9,410 bases of DNA from Puniceicoccaceae bacterium (GTDB taxonomy: Bacteria; Verrucomicrobiota; Verrucomicrobiia; Opitutales; Coraliomargaritaceae): assembly GCA_003567255.1 (NCBI GenBank), contig PWZW01000012.1:1-9410 (forward strand), given 5' to 3'. The stretch's first letter is position 1; each line of letters opens with the position of its first letter. Positions 6,342 through 9,410 of the stretch are shown here, one piece after another. A program made the position numbers and the translations under genes. Below the pieces are notes generated by a model. It searched no databases and was not told the DNA's origin. It saw nothing but the letters and a program-made list of their open reading frames with translations.

Positions 6342-7424
6342 TTAATCGACGATTCGGGGCTCCCCGGCCGCGATCATAGCTTCAAAAATATCTTCGCGAA
6401 AGCAGGACTGAATCTCAGCAGACGGGCCGCCGCTGCGTTCCGGTTGGAGGTGATTCAAGCCGATCTCGTCGAGGACCCAGCGGGCCTTTTCTGCGGTCGG
6501 CCGGTTAGCCTCACCGCGATAAAACAAAATGGCCTCGTCTGCCGCACAGGTTCGATTCTTGCCCATGACGAACGGGCCAACCAGAGAGTTGGCGATCACC
6601 TTGGCCGGCAGGCCCACATAAGCGTCGCGGGCCAGTAGCTCGACGAGTTCCTGCCGGTGCTCGGGCGCATCACAAAACTGGGCCGCCTCCCGGAGTGCCA
6701 ACAATAGCAACTGGTGCGCCTCCTGATTCTCATCGTGAAAGCGCTGCGTCACCAAAAAGACTTTCTCCAAGTGCCGACTCTGGAAGTCCGCACTCAAGGT
6801 GGCGCACCACCCCACGCCCTCCAGCAGGCTGATCGAACTCCAGGGCTCCGCCACGCAGTATCCGTCGATATAGCCATGCTTCAGGCAATCGTGAACCTGA
6901 GGGGGCGCTACGATGACCATTTCGACATCCGTGTCCGGGTCGATTCCATGTGAGCGCAGCCAATGGCGCATCAAATAGTTTTGCGAAGAATACTTGAGGA
7001 CGCCGGCAAATTTAAAACGGCGGGCGGGATGCTTGCGAATAACTTGGCGTAACGAATCCCCATCACGGACACCGAGGTCCCAGAGCTCATTCGAGAGCGT
7101 GATCGCATTTCCATTGAGCGCTGTCACGAATGCAGTGATACAAGGACACACCATACCGCTGTAGCCCCAGGATAATTCAAAGACCATACTGGCTGGTGCT
7201 TGCGCTGCATCCAGCTCGCCGTGATAAATCTTCTCCCGAACCGTCGCCCAGCCCGGTTCCCGGCTGAGTTCCACCTTCAACCCCCGCCGCTCAAAAAAAC
7301 CCATTTCCTTGGCCACGACCAGCGGCGCACAATCCGTCATCGGGACAAAGCCCAAGTGAAGCGTCTCCCGCCGGGCTTGTTTGCTTCTGCTAGCACCTGT
7401 GTAAAAATTGACCACCCGTGCCAA
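6342..7424 (-). CDS. Cytoplasmic NasS/NrtA-like nitrate-type sensor protein
   Basis: This protein of about 360 residues is homologous to the NrtA-type binding protein but has no signal peptide: the family's first strand LHLGFVPMTDCAPLVVAKE comes only 21 residues from the start. It therefore acts in the cytoplasm, as NasS does; NasS binds nitrate and then frees the antiterminator NasT. Family blocks seen are LSREPGWATVREK (53-65), APPQVHDCLKHGYIDGYCVAEPW (173-195) and HLEKVFLVTQ (218-227). The Lys of the HxEK motif is kept here, while the exported paralogue has lost it. It is the first gene of the operon. The start is uncertain: the longest frame opens with TTG at 7424, a GTG lies three codons later, and no ATG lies upstream of the first conserved strand. 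It could also be a free-standing version of the NrtC regulatory domain. Confidence 0.82.
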   Translation of the reverse strand: MARVVNFYTGASRSKQARRETLHLGFVPMTDCAPLVVAKEMGFFERRGLKVELSREPGWATVREKIYHGELDAAQAPASMVFELSWGYSGMVCPCITAFVTALNGNAITLSNELWDLGVRDGDSLRQVIRKHPARRFKFAGVLKYSSQNYLMRHWLRSHGIDPDTDVEMVIVAPPQVHDCLKHGYIDGYCVAEPWSSISLLEGVGWCATLSADFQSRHLEKVFLVTQRFHDENQEAHQLLLLALREAAQFCDAPEHRQELVELLARDAYVGLPAKVIANSLVGPFVMGKNRTCAADEAILFYRGEANRPTAEKARWVLDEIGLNHLQPERSGGPSAEIQSCFREDIFEAMIAAGEPRIVD

Positions 7425-7441
7425 TTAGCAATGACGGTACC

Positions 7442-7447
7442 ATTTTA
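7442..7447 (-). promoter_or_regulatory. Candidate -10 element of the operon promoter
   Basis: On the minus strand TAAAAT lies 18 bases before the TTG start of the sensor gene. With a 17-base spacer the -35 position reads GATCAA (7465-7470), a poor match to TTGACA that falls inside the LysR-type dyad. A weak -35 under an activator site fits LysR-dependent activation, but no mapping evidence exists. Confidence 0.35.
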
Positions 7448-7461
7448 TGCCAATTGCACCC

Positions 7462-7480
7462 AATTTGATCGCGACAAATT
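7462..7480. promoter_or_regulatory. Putative LysR-type operator (T-N11-A dyad) in the divergent promoter region
   Basis: The 19-bp sequence AATTTGATCGCGACAAATT has perfect 6-bp inverted arms AATTTG/CAAATT around a 7-bp centre, and its T7465 and A7477 satisfy the T-N11-A rule for LysR regulators. It lies between the divergent regulator and operon genes. Nearby, TCAC-N7-GTGA (7482-7496) is a second partial dyad, and CCAATT occurs three times (7421-7426, 7450-7455, 7460-7465). Confidence 0.6.
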
Positions 7481-7558
7481 CTCACGTTTTTGGTGAATTA
7501 TTTTCAACATTAAAGTTTTCTCGACAACTATTGATCAACATCTCATGACTCTTTGCAA

Positions 7559-8479
7559 ATGCAGGATTTGATCGACACGAAGAAACTGCGCATGTTTGTC
7601 ACCACGGTGAAGGAGGGCAGTATGCGCAAGGCCAGCACGAAGCTCTTCGTCACGCCATCGGCGCTCAGTCACGGGATCAAGAGCCTGGAAGAGAGTCTGG
7701 GAACACCACTTCTCACTCGCAGCGGTCCCCGGGTCGAGCCGACCCAAGCCGGACGGGAATTTTTCAATGAAGCGGTCGATATTCTCTCTCGTTTGGATGC
7801 CGCCGCTTCCCGGCTCACCAGCGGTCAAAATGATCGACCCCAGGAGCTTCACATCGGACTGACCAACGCCGCATGCAATTATATCCTGCCCGGGATTGTC
7901 CGGGAGTTTCGCGAAAGCTGTGCCCATGTTTCCCTAAAACTCGAAGTCGGGGACACGGACAACCTGATCAAGCGCCTGTCCGACCACAAAATCGACATCG
8001 TCATCGCCCCCATCCAGCGGGACTACCGCGAGATCGCTCAAACCGTAATCGGTGAAGACGAGCTTGTCTACATCACGCACCCATCGCACCCCTGGGCCAC
8101 TGCCGGGCGACTCGTCCGCACCAGTCTGGAGCGCCAGCAACTCATCATTCCCGCCGTCAACTCCAGCACTTATAATCTGGTCGATGCCCGCTACCGCGAG
8201 ATGCGGCTACCCCTGCACCCTTTTATCGAGCTCAACAATGAGGATGCGATCAAGCAACTGGTCGCGCTCAACATGGGCACGGGGATCGTGCCCTCCTGGA
8301 TCGCAAAGCAAGAGATCGACAACAAGCGGCTGGTCGCCTTCCAACCCCCCCGTCGCCCACTCTACCGGCGTTGGACGATTGCCCACCGCCCAACCGTGCC
8401 CCGAGATCTCTCGGAGTTTCTCTTCATCGGCACGTCGGTCGCCGTGTCCAAAAATATTATTCAGAGGATTCCCCTCTAA
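7559..8479 (+). CDS. LysR-type transcriptional regulator
   Basis: The protein has 306 residues from the ATG at 7559; a TTG six bases earlier is in frame but less likely. Residues 6-65 form the winged helix-turn-helix (KKLRMFVTTVKEGSMRKAST, then SALSHGIKSLEESLGTPLLTR and the wing RVEPTQAG). A linker helix follows, then the effector-binding domain from about residue 92 (ELHIGLTNAACNYILPGIV, and later IDIVIAP and AIKQLVALNMGTGIVPSW). Length and domain order are normal for the family. It is transcribed divergently from the operon across a 134-bp gap holding a T-N11-A dyad, the classic arrangement for a LysR protein controlling its neighbours. CynR and CbbR-like proteins are family members with related jobs, but I cannot assign it to a subgroup. 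Confidence 0.92.
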   Translation: MQDLIDTKKLRMFVTTVKEGSMRKASTKLFVTPSALSHGIKSLEESLGTPLLTRSGPRVEPTQAGREFFNEAVDILSRLDAAASRLTSGQNDRPQELHIGLTNAACNYILPGIVREFRESCAHVSLKLEVGDTDNLIKRLSDHKIDIVIAPIQRDYREIAQTVIGEDELVYITHPSHPWATAGRLVRTSLERQQLIIPAVNSSTYNLVDARYREMRLPLHPFIELNNEDAIKQLVALNMGTGIVPSWIAKQEIDNKRLVAFQPPRRPLYRRWTIAHRPTVPRDLSEFLFIGTSVAVSKNIIQRIPL

Positions 8480-8601
8480 GAATTAAATCTCTCAATCCAC
8501 TTCAAGACCGAAGCTGGTCGAATTTACCGTGACGTCGGTTGTTGGCGCGACTGCACGATTTTCCCACTGCCGACTTCGGCTAGGACGGCAAGCAGCCAAT
8601 T
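8480..8601. other. Convergent intergenic gap without a clear terminator
   Basis: The LysR gene and the flavoprotein remnant converge here. Only weak stems are visible: AGAGG/CCTCT across the LysR stop codon (8463-8477), GACC/GGTC (8506-8519) and GCCG-ACTT-CGGC (8569-8580). None is followed by a T-run, so no intrinsic terminator is called. Confidence 0.5.
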
Positions 8602-9252
8602 TCAATACACATCCCGAAGGTATCGCTTTGCTTTTTTCAACGCATCGACGTAGGCCACCGCTTCCTCCTCGCTCAGGCCACCCGCCGTTTCCACCACTTT
8701 ATGGATGGCTTTGTCCACGTCTTTCGCCATACGGCTCGCATCGCCGCAGATGTAAATATAGCCCCCCGCTTCGAGCCAAGCGAAAAATTCGCTGGCCTGC
8801 TCCAAGATACGATCCTGCACGTAAACTTTCTCCGCTTGATCGCGAGAGAACGCAGTATCGAGCCGCGTCAGCAGACCATGCTTCATCCACCGCCCGATTG
8901 ACTCTTCGTAGAGAAAGTCGGTCGCGGCGTGTTGATCGCCAAAAAACAACCAGTTCTTCCCGGCCGCCCCACGTGCCTCCCGCTCTTCCAGAAAAGCCCG
9001 AAACGGCGCGATCCCGGTGCCGGGACCAATCATGATGATGGGGGCCGCATCGTTCTCGGTCAGACGGAAGGCGTTGTTGGCGTGCAGGTAGACCTTAACC
9101 GGGCGATGCCCATCATGCTCAGCCAAAAACGACGAACAGACCCCCAGTCGCGCCCGCCCGTGTAAATCGTAAGCGACCTTGCCAACCGTCAGGTGCACCT
9201 CTCCCGGATGCGCCATGGGGCTCGATGAGATCGAATAAAGGCGCGGATTGAG
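8602..9252 (-). pseudogene. CysJ-like flavoprotein reductase, C-terminal FAD/NADPH module only (5' end lost)
   Basis: About 217 residues of a diflavin reductase are encoded. The homologous part starts near 9252 with LNPRLYSISSSPMAHPGEVH, containing the FAD-binding RLYS motif. Then follow GVCSSFLAE (second FAD contact), the NADPH-site glycine motif IGPGTGIAPFRAFLEER, NWLFFGDQHAATDFLY, YIYICGDASRMAKDV and the family's C-terminal KRYLRDVY. The flavodoxin domain and connecting region (about 380 residues in CysJ) are missing. An in-frame ATG at 9216 would give 204 residues but lies inside the FAD motif region, so it is not the true start. Upstream, the frame runs into the transposase-associated motif and a TGA at 9268-9270. 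The intact gene may have been CysJ or a nitrate reductase/CysJ fusion. The product is unlikely to work alone. Confidence 0.82.
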
Positions 9253-9260
9253 AAAAGGGA

Positions 9261-9286
9261 AAAAGGGTCAGTCCAATTTTTTATGT
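9261..9286 (-). repeat. Transposase-associated motif copy, inverted relative to the left-edge array
   Basis: On the minus strand this reads ACATAAAAAATTGGACTGAC followed by CCTTTT. It matches 209-234 of the plus strand at 25 of 26 positions. It overlaps the last two codons of the right-hand transposase (its TAA is inside the motif) and touches the broken end of the flavoprotein remnant. Confidence 0.88.
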
Positions 9287-9410
9287 TTTTTTGAGTTTCT
9301 TCCAGTATTTGCAGGCCTTACCGGATCGGTGGCAACTAACCAGACTTTGCACGTAAGAAGGTGCGCCCATCTTCAAATTTTCCGCGATCCAGCGATGAGG
9401 CGCAAGGTAT
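9281..9410 (-). CDS. REP-associated tyrosine transposase, C-terminal part
   Basis: The minus strand encodes 42 residues ending at the TAA at 9281-9283, beginning YLAPHRWIAENLKMGAPSYV and finishing in a basic tail (KYWKKLKKT). The WIAENLKMG...SYVQSLV block is the short helical C-terminus of REP-associated tyrosine transposases, and the neighbouring motif copy supports this. It runs out of the window at its upstream end. It has the same direction as the left-edge transposase, and the two may be copies of one element, but the visible parts do not overlap and cannot be compared. Confidence 0.72.
   Translation of the reverse strand, partial: YLAPHRWIAENLKMGAPSYVQSLVSCHRSGKACKYWKKLKKT

Noticed and set aside
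5916..6638. Long plus-strand frame opposite the binding-protein and sensor genes
   Set aside because: It is antisense to two well-supported genes, has low-complexity content, and crosses the microsatellite; it is a frame shadow.
7531..7538. TTGATCAA palindrome as a regulator site
   Set aside because: An 8-bp palindrome is too common to call, and the T-N11-A dyad nearby is a far better candidate.
8529..9035. Plus-strand frame opposite the flavoprotein remnant
   Set aside because: Its Arg/Pro/Ser-rich composition is typical of a shadow of a GC-rich gene; the minus strand has clear reductase motifs.

Overview
The window looks like a chromosomal nitrogen-acquisition island of a Gram-negative bacterium, most likely a Verrucomicrobiota member of Opitutae type. 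This is inferred from four things: an outer-membrane porin of the alginate-export type, a XylR-style AraC remnant, REP-associated (Y1/HUH) transposases, and operon genes without recognisable Shine-Dalgarno sites. Taxonomy cannot be proven from the window.

Layout. The left edge (1-334) holds the first 50 codons of a REP-associated tyrosine transposase (RAYT) reading leftward out of the window. It is preceded by a 57-bp tandem repeat plus shorter partial copies. At the end of that repeat array an AraC/XylR-type regulator begins abruptly, without its N-terminal part (334-693). After a bidirectional terminator (785-828) come six minus-strand genes, in transcription order from 7424 down to 840: a cytoplasmic NasS/NrtA-like anion sensor, a Tat-exported NrtA/CynA-type binding protein, an NrtB-type permease with an unusual periplasmic insertion, an NrtD/CynD-type ATPase, cyanase (cynS), and a porin. 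A LysR-type regulator is divergent from the operon (7559-8479). To its right lies the C-terminal half of a CysJ-like flavoprotein reductase (8602-9252), cut off at a copy of the same motif found at the left edge. The 3' end of a second RAYT, in the same orientation, follows (9281-9410).

How the genes may work together. The order binding protein, permease, ATPase, cyanase, with no NrtC-type ATPase, matches cyanobacterial cynABDS. The simplest reading is uptake of cyanate (possibly also nitrate or nitrite) through the outer-membrane porin and the ABC importer, then bicarbonate-dependent breakdown of cyanate by cyanase to ammonia and CO2. The first gene resembles the nitrate sensor NasS, but no NasT partner lies in the window. 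The divergent LysR protein, with a good T-N11-A dyad in the shared promoter region, is the obvious local regulator.

The points most worth a second look are: the two RAYT copies whose cognate motif ends exactly where a flanking gene is broken; four 13-residue tandem repeats inserted in the permease; a 7-bp A6G microsatellite directly before the binding-protein start codon; a pair of 46-bp hairpin-rich REP-like elements abutting the cynS stop codon; and the NasS-like sensor without NasT.
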